DNA of 64,000 bases from CBDIDH01 sp965277595 (GCA_965277595.1 CBDIDH010000001.1:62001-126000), one strand, 5' to 3'; shown: positions 1-9,586, numbered from the stretch's first letter. The notes: generated from the letters alone by a model not told the origin. Program-made: numbers and translations.

Positions 1-719
1 ACGGGCTGAACGTCACCGTCGTCGAGCCAAAGACGCCGCTGCCCGGAAGGCCGTGGGCCTGGAGGGGCGAGTTCTTCGGGGCCTTCCCCAACGCCGACGT
101 CGAACTGGTCAAGCGGGGCTGGCACCTGGCTTACGTGGGCGTCCCCGACCTGTTCGGCTCGCCCGAGGCGGTCGTTCGCTGGGAGAAGGTCTACGACGTG
201 CTGGTGAACCGCCATAAGCTGAGCCCGAAGCCGGGCCTGATCGGTCTGAGCCGGGGTGCCCTCTACTGCATGGCCTGGGCTGCGGCCCACCCCGACAAGA
301 CCCTGGCGGTCTACCTCGACAACGGCGTCTGCGACTTCAGGAGTTGGCCGGGCGGCAAACCGAAGGGACTCGGCGATGGCGTCGGCTCGCCGGAGGAGTG
401 GGCGAAGCTGCTGAAAGCCTACGGCTTCAAGGACGACCAGGAAGCCATCGCTTCCAAGCTCAACCCGGTGGACCGTCTCAAGCCGCTGGCGGACGCCAAG
501 GTTCCGATCCTGCTCGTCTACGGCGACAGCGACCGGACCGTCCCCCACCTTGAGAATTCGGAGATCGTCTACGACAGGTACAAGGCGCTGGGCGGGCCGG
601 TGGAGCGGGTCGTGAAGCCGGGGGCCGACCACCACCCCCACGGGCTCACCGACCCCAGGCCGGTGGTCGAATTCTTCGAGCGGGCCTGGCGGGCCGAAGG
701 GTCGTCGGCGGTGCGTTGA
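1..719 (+). CDS. Alpha/beta hydrolase, 5'-truncated by the window edge
   Basis: The reading frame is open from base 3, so the start lies upstream of the window. The visible 238 codons show a serine-hydrolase fold: nucleophile elbow GLSRG near base 240, an acid region (VYGDSDRTVP) near base 520 and a late histidine cluster (GADHHPHG) near base 625, in the Ser-Asp-His order of the family. An esterase or acyl-hydrolase of unknown substrate is the safest call. GTG at 135 is internal, because clear coding precedes it (WRGEFFGAFPNADVELV). An SGNH hydrolase follows within 50 bp on the same strand, so the two may be co-transcribed. Confidence 0.8.
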   Translation, partial: GLNVTVVEPKTPLPGRPWAWRGEFFGAFPNADVELVKRGWHLAYVGVPDLFGSPEAVVRWEKVYDVLVNRHKLSPKPGLIGLSRGALYCMAWAAAHPDKTLAVYLDNGVCDFRSWPGGKPKGLGDGVGSPEEWAKLLKAYGFKDDQEAIASKLNPVDRLKPLADAKVPILLVYGDSDRTVPHLENSEIVYDRYKALGGPVERVVKPGADHHPHGLTDPRPVVEFFERAWRAEGSSAVR

Positions 720-768
720 GGGGTTGTGCCCCGAAGACGATCCTACGCTCTCCTGCGGGACGCCCGAG

Positions 769-1428
769 ATGACGTATCCCGTTCTCTACCTTGCCGACCG
801 TGAATCGCCCTCTTTCCAGACCAGCCGGACGTCGGTCGATGTCGTGTGTGCGGGCGACAGCATCACGGGATGGAACAACGTCGGCGGCGTGTCGGACTGG
901 CCGTACCGCACCTACCCGGATCGGCTTCAGGGCCTCTGCGAACCTTCGGGCCTGAGGATCGCCAACGGGGGCATCGCCGGGGAGGTCAGCCGGAACGGCC
1001 TCGGCCAGGTCGAGGATTACCTGGCGTTGTTCCCGAACGCCCATTACTTCGTCGTCGGCTACGGGACCAACGACCTGGGGATCTGGCCTCAAGTCGAGAC
1101 GACCAGCCCCCGGATCATCGAGAACCTCGACCGGATGGTCCAAGCGGTCAGGGGCGGCGGGAGGGAACCGATCCTCCTCAACGTGCCCCATGCGAACGAG
1201 TCCTTGTTCCCCCGACGGGACGCCGAGGACCTGCACCGCATCAGGGATTACCATAACGGCCGGCTGCGGACGTTTTGCGAGGACAGCCGGGTCCCGCTTG
1301 CGGACATCGGCTCGAAACTCCGTGACGGGCACTTCGCCGACGAGTTGCACCCGAACGAGGCGGGCGCTCGGGTGATTGCCGAGGAGGTCTTTCGGGTGCT
1401 GACCGGCCTCCGGGAAACCGAGTCCTGA
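769..1428 (+). CDS. SGNH/GDSL-family hydrolase
   Basis: The 219-residue protein has the SGNH blocks in order: GDSIT with the nucleophilic Ser near residue 13-17, a Gly in block II (NGGIAG), GTND (block III Asn) and DELHPN (block V Asp and His). Family members are esterases or lipases acting on acyl or carbohydrate esters. ATG at 769 is preferred because homology begins shortly after it; a TTG at 724 would add 15 unconvincing residues. No signal peptide is visible, so it is probably cytoplasmic. It lies just downstream of the alpha/beta hydrolase and ends 5 bp from the convergent OsmC gene. Confidence 0.82.
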   Translation: MTYPVLYLADRESPSFQTSRTSVDVVCAGDSITGWNNVGGVSDWPYRTYPDRLQGLCEPSGLRIANGGIAGEVSRNGLGQVEDYLALFPNAHYFVVGYGTNDLGIWPQVETTSPRIIENLDRMVQAVRGGGREPILLNVPHANESLFPRRDAEDLHRIRDYHNGRLRTFCEDSRVPLADIGSKLRDGHFADELHPNEAGARVIAEEVFRVLTGLRETES

Positions 1429-1433
1429 AGCTC

Positions 1434-1883
1434 CTACTGCGGCTCGACGACGACCTCCGTTTTCACCGAGTTGGCGATGAAGCAGGCGTGGTGGGCCTGG
1501 TCGTGGAGTTGCCGGAGTTGCTCGGGGCCGGGCATCTTCTCACCGCCGAAACGGACCTGGGGCCTGAGCGTCACTCGGGTCATGGCCAGTCGGCCGGTTG
1601 CATCCTTCGCCAGGACGCCGACCGCCTCGTCCTTGTAACCGTCCACGACGTACCGCTTGCGTGCGGCAATCGCCAGGAACGTGAGCATGTGGCAGCTTGA
1701 GAGGCTGGCGACGAACGCCTCCTCGGGATCGACGCACGACTCGCTCCCCAGGTAAGCGGGGTTCGCCGAGGCCCGGACCGTGACGCCCGCATCGAAGACC
1801 CAATCGTGGTCCCGATTGTACGTCTCGTAGGCGAAGTCGGGCGTCTCCCGCTCCCAATCGACCGTGACCTTGTGCCCGGACAT
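1434..1883 (-). CDS. OsmC-family protein
   Basis: A 149-residue OsmC-like protein. Members are peroxiredoxin-like enzymes that reduce organic hydroperoxides with two cysteines. The first conserved Cys lies in SLSSCHMLTFLAIA and the second in HHACFIANSVKTEV, both in the expected places, and PEEAFVASLSSCHM is the usual family motif. The start at 1883 (MSGHKVTVDW) gives the normal length; the frame stays open far upstream, but that part is a shadow of the neighbouring membrane-protein gene. It could be an Ohr/OsmC peroxidase or a less specific OsmC-like protein. Confidence 0.88.
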   Translation of the reverse strand: MSGHKVTVDWERETPDFAYETYNRDHDWVFDAGVTVRASANPAYLGSESCVDPEEAFVASLSSCHMLTFLAIAARKRYVVDGYKDEAVGVLAKDATGRLAMTRVTLRPQVRFGGEKMPGPEQLRQLHDQAHHACFIANSVKTEVVVEPQ

Positions 1884-1927
1884 GGCGTTGGTCCTGAAAA
1901 TGACTGCCGTTCTTGAGGTGAATAGCG

Positions 1928-2641
1928 CTACCAGACCCCAGGAATTAGCCTGAAGCGAACTCGTTTCGTGTAACCATCGTAACCCGCCAACTCGGCCCGG
2001 AGCGTCTGGTCTTCCCATCGTGTCCGAACGATCAAGATCAACGAAGAGATGCCAGCGGGGATCAGCGCCCACAACGAGCCCAGCGACAGGGCGATTCCCG
2101 TGAAGAGGAGGCAAGCACCGACATAGCCGGGATGTCGAATAACGGCGTAAGGGCCGGTGTCGATGACCGTCTGGCCACGGTCCGTCTGGATGCGGACACC
2201 TGGCTCGAAAAACCTGTTCACCGCTTGAGCCCAGGTCATGATTCCTATCCCGGCCGTCAACAAGACGTAACCGAGGCCACGGAACCACCAGGATAGGGGG
2301 AACCAGTGAAACCTCCCATCGTCCAACGCCGCCGCCGGGAAGACGGCCGCCATTGCCGGGAAGAGAACGCCGAGCAGGATTCGGTCCCAGCCCTTGGTCC
2401 CCTTCTGAATCCGACTCCTGGCGACAAGAATTTCGGGATTCACTCGTAAGACGTACAGTCCCCCCAGTGTTCCAGCGGGGAGCAAAACCATGAGGAACCG
2501 CCAGCCGTTTCGCCAGGCCAAGGTCCCGGCAGGCAGAAACAGGAACAAGGCGAAGAAGATCGGCAGCACAAGCAGGACCAAGGCGATGATGCGTCGATAC
2601 GACCGACGAAGTGCCAGTTCGTGGTCGTCGCCGGAGGTCAT
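1928..2641 (-). CDS. Isoprenylcysteine carboxyl methyltransferase-like membrane protein
   Basis: A 237-residue integral membrane protein with about five hydrophobic segments and the signature of the ICMT/PEMT superfamily near the C terminus: GPYAVIRHPGYVGACLLFTG, followed by a late Glu-containing stretch (RTRWEDQTLRAELAGYDGYT). These enzymes transfer a methyl group from S-adenosylmethionine to a membrane-associated substrate; bacterial substrates are mostly unknown. A second member of the superfamily lies at 27247-27786. The gene reads toward the OsmC gene with a 44 bp gap. Confidence 0.85.
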   Translation of the reverse strand: MTSGDDHELALRRSYRRIIALVLLVLPIFFALFLFLPAGTLAWRNGWRFLMVLLPAGTLGGLYVLRVNPEILVARSRIQKGTKGWDRILLGVLFPAMAAVFPAAALDDGRFHWFPLSWWFRGLGYVLLTAGIGIMTWAQAVNRFFEPGVRIQTDRGQTVIDTGPYAVIRHPGYVGACLLFTGIALSLGSLWALIPAGISSLILIVRTRWEDQTLRAELAGYDGYTKRVRFRLIPGVW

Positions 2642-2758
2642 GCCGCACCCGCCTCGCCGGTCAGAGCCTCGTCAATTCACCGCTTGCACCTTCGTAACTC
2701 TCACGTCGGTTCCACGTCACCAATGGCAGTAAAGCGGCCATGTCAGGCTTGTGAAGGT

Positions 2759-3208
2759 TCATGGACGATTCGGTTCACCAGACTTCGGGTTCTGCCTGAG
2801 GACATCGATCTTCCGACCCGAATGCTTCGAGGCGACCTCGCTGAGCTTCCTGGTGAACCTGTCGTCCCGGAGATAAATCTGGCCCCAGAAGGACTGGTCG
2901 AGGCTCTTGGGGCCGACGAGGTTGGTCTCCATCATCTTCCCGTCGGGGAGGATGAAGACGACCCGGCACATCGGGATCAGACCGGCCTGTAGCCCCTCCT
3001 GCGTCTCCTCGACGCCGATCGTCGCCGTGACCGACCGCACCTCCTCGGGGTCGGTGATCAGCATCGCCTCCTGGAGGGTGCCGCCCTCGGTCGAGTAGTT
3101 GACCTTCAAATACTTCGCCGACCTCAAGTCCTTCTCGACCTTGCGGGCGACCTGATCCGCATCACCCTCCCCGAAGAGAAGGAGGCAAAGGCCGATCGTC
3201 ATGAGCAT
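2759..3208 (-). CDS. Small hypothetical protein, possible export signal
   Basis: I do not recognise a family. The 149-residue product begins MLMTIGLCLLLFGEGDA, a short hydrophobic stretch that could be a signal peptide with cleavage after residue ~16. The rest is soluble, with alternating charged and hydrophobic residues. ATG at 3208 is chosen because a GGGAG motif lies 9 bp upstream; the longer frame back to 3361 looks non-coding. Confidence 0.6.
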   Translation of the reverse strand: MLMTIGLCLLLFGEGDADQVARKVEKDLRSAKYLKVNYSTEGGTLQEAMLITDPEEVRSVTATIGVEETQEGLQAGLIPMCRVVFILPDGKMMETNLVGPKSLDQSFWGQIYLRDDRFTRKLSEVASKHSGRKIDVLRQNPKSGEPNRP

Positions 3209-3454
3209 GGCGTTGGCTCCCGAAGGGCATTCACTCCAATCCTGACCATTCTGGGCCGGGTTCGGCCGGGATGGAAGAACCCGTGCTCCCGGAAGGCGAC
3301 CCCGGCAACCCGGTAGCTCTGACGGTTCGGGGGCTTGGCCGTCGAAACGAAGGGTAAACAACGGTTCTTGCGGTTAACGCCGAATGGGCGAGCGGCGGCG
3401 GGACGATCGCAATCATCGCCGACTGAAGGGATTGCGATCGAAGCAGGAGGACGT

Positions 3455-4267
3455 TCACCTCGACGTATTCGCCAGCCCTTCCAGGGCCAGGACCGCCAGC
3501 GAGGTGGTCTCGACGTTGGCCTGACCGACCGGGCGGCCCTGGGCGTCATAGTCGGTGACGAAGCCGCCGTCCTTCTTCTGGGTCGCCAGAAGTCGCTCGA
3601 TGATCTTCTCCTTGATTTTCGGGTGCCGGTTCAGCCTGGCGGCGGCGATGAGAGCCAGGGCGAGCTTGTACGTGGCGTAGAGTCCCTCCTTGCGGTTCAC
3701 CTTGTCCTTGAACCCGGTGCCGTCCCACGTCGCCAGTCCCTTCTCGAAGTCTTTCACGGCTCCGTGCCGGTCCTTGTCCGCTTCGGCGACGGCGGCCAGG
3801 AACAGCAGGTCGGTGTACTCCTGCCAGTCGTCGTTGGGCTTTTCGCCGACCAACTCTGTCTTGATGACCTTCTCGCCGACCCGCCTCACCTCGACCAGAC
3901 GGTGGTGCCGTAGCGGGAGCGGATTCTTCGCCTCGCCGAAGAGGATCTCGATCTTGCCCGAGCCGGTGACGCCGGACCCCTTGATGGCCTCCCTGACCTT
4001 CCTCGACATCTCCGGCTCGGTGCGGTCAAGGACTTTGGCCGCCAGGTAGTTGTCGTGGTAGAGCCAGAAGACGTTCGACCCCTTGAACTCGGGCAGCAGG
4101 CCGACGGCGGGGTCGAAGAGCGAAACGAGGGACCGGCGGCCACGGTCTGCGGCGTCTTTGTACCGTTGCCGGTCGATCCCTTCGGCGGGGCTGAGGGGGG
4201 CCGTCAATCCAGTCGTGAGTAAGGCGCTGGTCGCCAGAAGAAACCGGCGGCGGGACGGTCGGGGCAT
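3455..4267 (-). CDS. Tat-exported alpha/alpha-toroid-like protein
   Basis: The 270-residue protein starts MPRPSRRRFLLATSALLTTG, a twin-arginine signal (RRRFL) followed by a hydrophobic core. The mature part contains helical-repeat features of the terpenoid cyclase/prenyltransferase alpha/alpha toroid fold: LLATQKKDGGFVTDYDA resembles a QxxDGG repeat and VETTSLAVLALEGL its partner helix. Planctomycetes carry many such secreted toroid proteins of unknown substrate. At 270 residues it is shorter than a full squalene-cyclase-like protein, so I do not assign an enzymatic activity. It is the last gene before a long gene-poor stretch. Confidence 0.7.
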   Translation of the reverse strand: MPRPSRRRFLLATSALLTTGLTAPLSPAEGIDRQRYKDAADRGRRSLVSLFDPAVGLLPEFKGSNVFWLYHDNYLAAKVLDRTEPEMSRKVREAIKGSGVTGSGKIEILFGEAKNPLPLRHHRLVEVRRVGEKVIKTELVGEKPNDDWQEYTDLLFLAAVAEADKDRHGAVKDFEKGLATWDGTGFKDKVNRKEGLYATYKLALALIAAARLNRHPKIKEKIIERLLATQKKDGGFVTDYDAQGRPVGQANVETTSLAVLALEGLANTSR

Positions 4268-5790
4268 GATCTTATCCGGATTGTCTGATTGCTCGGGGCG
4301 GGGTGCTCTCCTGGCTCCGGGCGGAAGACGGGTCGAGGCCGTCCGCCCCGGCGGCCATCATACCAGAAGCCGGCCGGTGAACCCCGTATTGACTCCAGCC
4401 GCCTCAGCAGCCGCCAGGGGCATCAACCTTCCAGATGGTGCCCCAGACGACGGGAGGTCTACCGTGTCGTCCTGGGTCACTACAGGGCCTCTCCGGGGGA
4501 CGCCATTCTCCTGGTCAAGGTGATTACGGTGGAGAGCCCTGTCAAACACCCCCTTAGACGTCAAATCAAGCCGTTAAACTTCCTCCAGCGTCATCTGCCA
4601 TAATTCTCGCACCGGGGAACAACGCCTCCCTCAGTTCGGTATGGTCTTGGGATCACGCCGGCCGTCTCAGAGTTTTTGTCAACTCTTTTGGTATTGCCAT
4701 GGTTCATGCCGGTTGTCTCAGGTTTTTAAAGTACCCCGTCTTGTAAAGCACCGGGCTGTTTCTGACTGTCTCAGGGTTTCCGGGGCTTCTCTAAACGTAC
4801 CGGGGACATTCCCTCAATGGTTCTACCTCTTTATGTGAGGAAAGAAACCCAAGAGAAAGAAGATCCCCCCTGGCGTGAATTGCTTCTACCAGAGCGAGAC
4901 ATACAAGAACGGCAAGGTATGATTAGGTGATTTATAAGACAACCGGGCATCAAGACGATGCCGTGACAGCCTTACCACCTTCCGACGTCCCCGAATCTCT
5001 CGTAGTACAACCCTTTTTCTGGACAACTCACGTTGTCGCCATTTTGCTGACCGGGGCGTATGTCCCCTGGTGGATCAAACCTTACGGGCTGTTGCCAACC
5101 GCACCACCACGTTGCCCGGAGAAACCTGTACGACCACACTGCCGAAAACGACAATGCCGTCGGAGGAGGGAAAGAGTTTTTAGAACTGTTCGGGAGTGTT
5201 ATCCGCACACCGTACGAGGGCGACGGCTGGTCAGGCCCGTCTCGCCCCCCGACGTCAACCCGCCGATCCCCGTAAGATCATCTTACGTGTTCAAGCGGGC
5301 TCAGATTTGTCAGCGTGTCGCCCGAAGGCGAGCCGCCGACTGTTGAGGATTTATTGGGTACGGGTTAAATCCCCACGAAAACCGTACACTTGCCGTCCGA
5401 ATTGTCAAAGAATGCGTCGTTTTTCAGTGGTTGCCGTAGTAATCTGTCGTTCTATTAAGAGTGTAGGATACGACTATTCGACGGGTATTAACAAAAACAA
5501 TTTTACATTTCAGAAAATGGAGGGTATTTGCCAAAAAACTATTTGAACAAGTCGCACGCTTTCCGGCCGAGCCGAGTCGCACTTCACCTCAGAAGTTACC
5601 CTGGAGAACCTCTAACGAACAGGATGTCATCCAGGTGACGGCGGTACAGCGGGGGTAAGACAACTGTCACACTTCGGGAGGGTGTGACCTTGGATGAATG
5701 CGAGATGTGGACGGAACACGCTCCCGTTGCTGAAGAACACCGGGACGGATAAAATGGGCCATCATACAATCGCAAGGCAAGGAATCCCCA
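4268..5790. other. Gene-poor intergenic stretch of about 1.5 kb
   Basis: No open reading frame here has recognisable protein features on either strand. The second half (about 5340-5560) is clearly more AT-rich than the surroundings and carries many stops. A short degenerate tandem repeat lies at 4627-4800 (listed separately). The stretch could be decayed accessory DNA or hold an RNA that I cannot identify by eye. Confidence 0.5.
4627..4800. repeat. Degenerate repeat with GTCTCAG core, about 51-53 bp period
   Basis: The heptamer GTCTCAG occurs at 4664-4670, 4715-4721 and 4768-4774, spaced 51 and 53 bp, each time followed by a T-rich run (GTTTTT or similar). A weaker CTCAG lies near 4630. The sequence between copies is only loosely similar, so this is an eroded repeat or chance; it does not have the conserved direct repeats and unique spacers of a CRISPR array. 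Confidence 0.3.
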
Positions 5791-6357
5791 ATGCTCGGCG
5801 ACCCGGCCACCGACGACGATCCAAACTCCCTCGAACTCGTCGAACGACTTATCGCCGGTGCCCTGGCGGCGTATCGCCCGGAAGACGTGCGGGTCTTTAA
5901 GATCGACAACTGGTTCGATCACAAGTGGCTCGGATTCTCGGGCAAGGTACTCGGGATGATAGGAGTCTGGCAGAAAGCCCCGACACTCCCCCCGTTCGTG
6001 GCTAACCGCATCGTTCACCAGTGGCGCTTTCGCCGTGACTGCGACGGCGTTTACCAGCCGCTTGGTTCAGGTCCGGACATCCACCACCGGGGCTGGTCGT
6101 GCGTGAACCTCCAACGCCGTGTCCGGCTCGTCGTACCCACCTCGGCCCTCTTCTGGTACAGCGGCAACACATTGGCCACGGGTCGGGGTAGCCTCATGGG
6201 TTATATCCCCGTCGAAGAAGACTGCTGGACGTGGTTTCTGTCGCTGATCCGTGATGGTTCCTGGAAGGTCTCCCGCCGGAAGAACATCCACGCCTACGAG
6301 GTTCGTTCATTCGAAGAGGCTGCCGAATGGGCTACACGGGGTCAGGAAAACTCGTAA
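5791..6357 (+). CDS. Hypothetical protein, Trp-rich
   Basis: I do not recognise this 188-residue protein. It is soluble, rich in Trp and Arg, and has a compact central region (WFDHKWLGFSGKVLGMIGVW, then later VVPTSALFWYSGNTL). ATG at 5791 has a good AAGGAA ribosome-binding site 7 bp upstream and the product is uninterrupted, which supports a real gene. It stands alone after the long gene-poor stretch and converges with the next gene. Confidence 0.6.
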   Translation: MLGDPATDDDPNSLELVERLIAGALAAYRPEDVRVFKIDNWFDHKWLGFSGKVLGMIGVWQKAPTLPPFVANRIVHQWRFRRDCDGVYQPLGSGPDIHHRGWSCVNLQRRVRLVVPTSALFWYSGNTLATGRGSLMGYIPVEEDCWTWFLSLIRDGSWKVSRRKNIHAYEVRSFEEAAEWATRGQENS

Positions 6358-6531
6358 CGCCCCGATTTTAGGCACGCTTTACAATCTCTCCCTTTTCAAA
6401 TCGGCGTGTTATCTCGGGTCGCTCTTGTGACATCAATCCGAGGTCACACCCCTTCGGAAAGAGTGTCGAAAAGCTCGAACCTGGCCCTCCCGAGACATTC
6501 GACGGCAGGAAGGCCCGGCTCTTCCCGCCAC

Positions 6532-7506
6532 CTACCCCTCGATTTCGTAAAAATCCCGCCAGAAGTCGGCGATCTCCTGCACCATCGGGGCCGAACTCGG
6601 GATCAGCCCGGTCCCGTACCGGGAGTCGTACCGCTCGGCGTAGTCCCTGGCCGACTGGTAGAGCCAGGCCGGGGCCTCGTGGTCACGGAGGACGGACTTG
6701 AGGGCGTTCTCGGCCACGACCAGTTCCATGCTGTGGACGACCCTGACGGTCCCCCAACTGATCCGCCTGTGCTCGTTCTGCTCCTGCTCCATCTCACGCA
6801 GCAGCGAGTAGAGCCGCTCTTTCTGTTCCTCGTTCGGTTCGTTTAGGTAAGCCCTCATCTCCTTGATCGCCCTCGCCATCAGTTCCATGACCCGCTCGGG
6901 GGCCTTCTTCTCCTCGGCCTTCTTGCGGGCACTCACGGCCAGGAACATGGCGAATGCTTGGGCGGCCAGTGGGTCCTTGCACAGGCCCTTGAGGCTCGTC
7001 AGGCGGGTGATCTCGAAGCGCTCGCCCCGTCGCAGTCCCTCGGCGATGCCGGCGAGCTTGCGGACCTTCTCGACGACGGCCCGAGGGACGGGAGGTGTCG
7101 CATCCGCCTTGGCACGATCATTGCCCGTGGGACTTGGGTGGGACTTGGGTGATGACTTCCTCCGACCGGACGAGCGACCGGGCGGTGCCGGGGAAGACTT
7201 TTTCTTGGCCCTCTCGCCACGTCCCCTGTCGGGACGGTTCTCGTCCAGCCATGCCGCAATACCCTTCTCCATCGCCCTCAGGGCCTCGTCCAGCGATTTG
7301 TAGTCGTCCGCCCCCTCCCAGACCATGCCGCCCCCGTACAACGCCCTGACGAGGGAGCGGCTGTGATGGTCGGCCCCGAGTTCGACCCAGCCTTCCTCTT
7401 GCGATACCCACCGTGCGACGGTCGGGAACATCTCGTCGAATGTGGGCGTAAGGGGCAGACTGGTCGGTCCCTCTGCCGTCCTCTTCTTGGCACTCTTCTT
7501 CGCCAT
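6532..7506 (-). CDS. Hypothetical protein with basic linker
   Basis: A 324-residue soluble protein of unknown function. An N-terminal domain (about residues 15-90, EEGWVELGADHHSRSLVRAL) is joined by a Lys/Arg/Ser/Pro-rich disordered linker (about 95-135) to a helical C-terminal domain ending IADFWRDFYEIEG. Two ATG codons lie in tandem at 7509 and 7506; the second is better spaced from a GGTGGA motif. The basic linker could contact nucleic acid, but that is only a guess. Confidence 0.65.
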   Translation of the reverse strand: MAKKSAKKRTAEGPTSLPLTPTFDEMFPTVARWVSQEEGWVELGADHHSRSLVRALYGGGMVWEGADDYKSLDEALRAMEKGIAAWLDENRPDRGRGERAKKKSSPAPPGRSSGRRKSSPKSHPSPTGNDRAKADATPPVPRAVVEKVRKLAGIAEGLRRGERFEITRLTSLKGLCKDPLAAQAFAMFLAVSARKKAEEKKAPERVMELMARAIKEMRAYLNEPNEEQKERLYSLLREMEQEQNEHRRISWGTVRVVHSMELVVAENALKSVLRDHEAPAWLYQSARDYAERYDSRYGTGLIPSSAPMVQEIADFWRDFYEIEG

Positions 7507-7626
7507 CATTCCACCCGACTTATCGGTACATCGCAGGAAAACTGTGACGAATGACTCGACTGTGGCGGGACATAAGATACATTACAGGGATTGCGTCCCA
7601 CCACACACTGCACCGGAGAAGAAACC

Positions 7627-8403
7627 ATGGCGACCGGCAGCGGCGTCAATCAGGGCAAATCGGCGTTCCTGAAAGAGTTCCTCCCCGACAACCGTGACGC
7701 CGATATCGGTGCGGTCAACTCGGCCTGGAATGCGGCGGGGAACCAGGGGACGATCAGCGAGAGCCTCTTCGGCAAGCTCCGCTCCGATCTGGGCCTGACC
7801 GGCAAGGTGGGTACAAAAGGCGTGGTGTCCAAGAAGACCGCCGGTCCGGCGGCGAAGGGCGAGGCCGAGTCGTCGCCGAAGGGAGCCAAGAGCAAGGGTG
7901 CGTCGAAAGCAGAGGAGTCCCCGTCGCAGCCGAACGGTCGGGAGGGCGACACGGGTCCGGGGAGGTCCGCCTTCGTCGAGGACTTGCTAGGCCGGGAGCC
8001 CGAGGCCAACCTGAAGGCGGTCAACGGGGCCTGGGCGTCGGCGGGCAACGAGGGGACGATCAGCCCCTCGATCTTCTACAAGGTCAAGCGGGAACTGGGC
8101 GAGGCAGGCGGGCATACCTCTCCCGCCCCTGTGAAGGCCGGGCCGAAGCCGGTGTCCAGAAGACCGAAGGCCGAACCGGCGACCAGGCCGACGGTGGAAG
8201 CCCGTCCCGAGTCAAACGGGGAGCCTGCTCCTTCGGAGCCGGTCGGCGGGTCGAAGTCGGGAGAACGTGAGCGGGTGCTCGACCGGGTGGAGGACGGGAT
8301 CGACGACCTGATCGGCGAATTGAAGCAACTCGGCGGGATGGAGGCGGCCCTGGAGTCGCTGAAGAAGGTCAGGCGGGTCGTCGTCCGCAGCCACGAGGGT
8401 TGA
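7627..8403 (+). CDS. Repeat-containing helical protein, family of the 28013 gene
   Basis: The 258-residue protein has two copies of a ~50-residue module: one at the N terminus (KSAFLKEFLPDNRDADIGA) and one in the middle (RSAFVEDLLGREPEANLKAV), each ending in a basic KL/KR helix near a Gly-Leu or Glu-Leu. A charged, Ala/Pro/Lys-rich linker follows each copy, and a coiled-coil-like tail ends VVVRSHEG. ATG at 7627 has GGAGAAG 5-10 bp upstream. The single-module protein at 28013-28498 shares both the module and the tail ending. Linker composition suggests a DNA- or nucleoid-associated role, but no known domain is recognised. Confidence 0.7.
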   Translation: MATGSGVNQGKSAFLKEFLPDNRDADIGAVNSAWNAAGNQGTISESLFGKLRSDLGLTGKVGTKGVVSKKTAGPAAKGEAESSPKGAKSKGASKAEESPSQPNGREGDTGPGRSAFVEDLLGREPEANLKAVNGAWASAGNEGTISPSIFYKVKRELGEAGGHTSPAPVKAGPKPVSRRPKAEPATRPTVEARPESNGEPAPSEPVGGSKSGERERVLDRVEDGIDDLIGELKQLGGMEAALESLKKVRRVVVRSHEG

Positions 8404-8488
8404 CGCCCGACCGGCCGATGCCGACTTTAGTTCCGCCGGCGAACCCTCCCGGACCGCCCCGTGTCTCCCGTCCCAAGGAGGCACGACG

Positions 8489-9298
8489 ATGGACACCATG
8501 GAATTGCTCACGAAGTTCGCCCGGATCGGGGCCAGGGTCAAGGTCGCCGACCGTCCCTCCCGCCGGTTCCGAGTACCGATGGGAACCGTCTCCCTGGACG
8601 TGCAGGCCGACCGCAACGGCGAGTTCTTCGAGGTTGTCTCGCCGGGAGGCGCTTACCCCGAGGTCGCCGTCCTGGACGTCCGGCCCGCCGACCGGCACCT
8701 GCTCCTGATGGTCCGGGAGGGGGCCGAGAAGCACAAGTTCCTGTGCGGCCACGACGAGCGGCACTGGTTCGTCGCCGCCGTCCCCGAGGCGGCACCCGTC
8801 GGCACCGTGCGGCAGGCGAAGGAGGCGCTGAAGCCCGCCGAGGTCCAGACCGCCCAGTCGCACCTGGGGCTCCGTGCCGAGGCCCGCAACCGCCGCAAGA
8901 ACGCCGCCTACCGCCGCCAGGGCGAGTGGTTCTTCCTGCCGGTGCCCGGCTTCACCGTGGACGAGCCACTGGTGCTCCGCAACGAGCCGCTCCGCAGGGG
9001 CAACGGCGGAAAACCGCACTGGGTCGAGTTCTGCTACCGTACGGGAGGCGAGACCGTCTACGCCTGTCACCGGCACCCGAACGGGGTCACGCCGTCCCAG
9101 TACGAGAAGATCCTCACCAGCAACCCGAAGGCGAAGGGGTGGGGCTGGCAGACCATGCGGCGGAATCCTGAGGTCTACGTCCGGGGGAGCGTCCGGCACG
9201 CCGACCACAAGACGATCGTCCTGCACGGCTGGCACCGGGTCCTGATGAACACGGAGGGGCAGTCCAGGGCCATGAGGAACGTGGCATTCCTGGATTGA
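8489..9298 (+). CDS. Hypothetical protein
   Basis: A 269-residue soluble protein of unknown function. The start at 8489 is strongly supported by AAGGAGG seven bases upstream. Residues 1-100 look like a beta-rich domain; a middle segment (EARNRRKNAAYRRQGEWFF) and a C-terminal part with many aromatic and His residues (ADHKTIVLHGWHRVL) follow. It is 85 bp downstream of the repeat-containing gene and ends shortly before a clear terminator, so the two may form one transcription unit. Confidence 0.7.
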   Translation: MDTMELLTKFARIGARVKVADRPSRRFRVPMGTVSLDVQADRNGEFFEVVSPGGAYPEVAVLDVRPADRHLLLMVREGAEKHKFLCGHDERHWFVAAVPEAAPVGTVRQAKEALKPAEVQTAQSHLGLRAEARNRRKNAAYRRQGEWFFLPVPGFTVDEPLVLRNEPLRRGNGGKPHWVEFCYRTGGETVYACHRHPNGVTPSQYEKILTSNPKAKGWGWQTMRRNPEVYVRGSVRHADHKTIVLHGWHRVLMNTEGQSRAMRNVAFLD

Positions 9299-9324
9299 CG
9301 GTCTGGCAAGCGAATAGGAAACCG

Positions 9325-9365
9325 GCCCGTGGCGGCAAGTTGCCTCCACGGGCTTTTCGTTTTTC
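9325..9365 (+). terminator. Rho-independent terminator
   Basis: An 8-bp perfect stem GCCCGTGG (9325-9332) pairs with CCACGGGC (9346-9353) across a 13-base loop and is followed by TTTTCGTTTTT. It lies 27 bp after the stop codon of the gene ending at 9298, the right place to end that transcript. Confidence 0.85.
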
Positions 9366-9586
9366 GTCGTCCCAGGGGTTTGATGGGAAGGAATGACAGA
9401 ACGACGTGGCAGGCGTTACTTCGAGTGCGGGGCGTATTTGTCGGTCAAGCATCGTACATTCAAAGCCGCTCCTCCGGCAGCCAGGACAGGCCCAACATCC
9501 CCGAAATGATCTCCCCAGGGAGCGGCCCGGCGTACCGGGGTTCATCAGGAAAAAATGTCCGGGTTCCCACCACGCAGGATGACCTG

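Noticed and set aside
1434..2648. 404-codon minus-strand frame as one long gene
   Set aside because: Only the last 149 codons look like protein (OsmC); the rest overlaps the membrane methyltransferase gene in another frame.
4664..4774. GTCTCAG repeats as a CRISPR array
   Set aside because: The core is only about 7 bp, the copies diverge, there are three units, and no cas genes are nearby.
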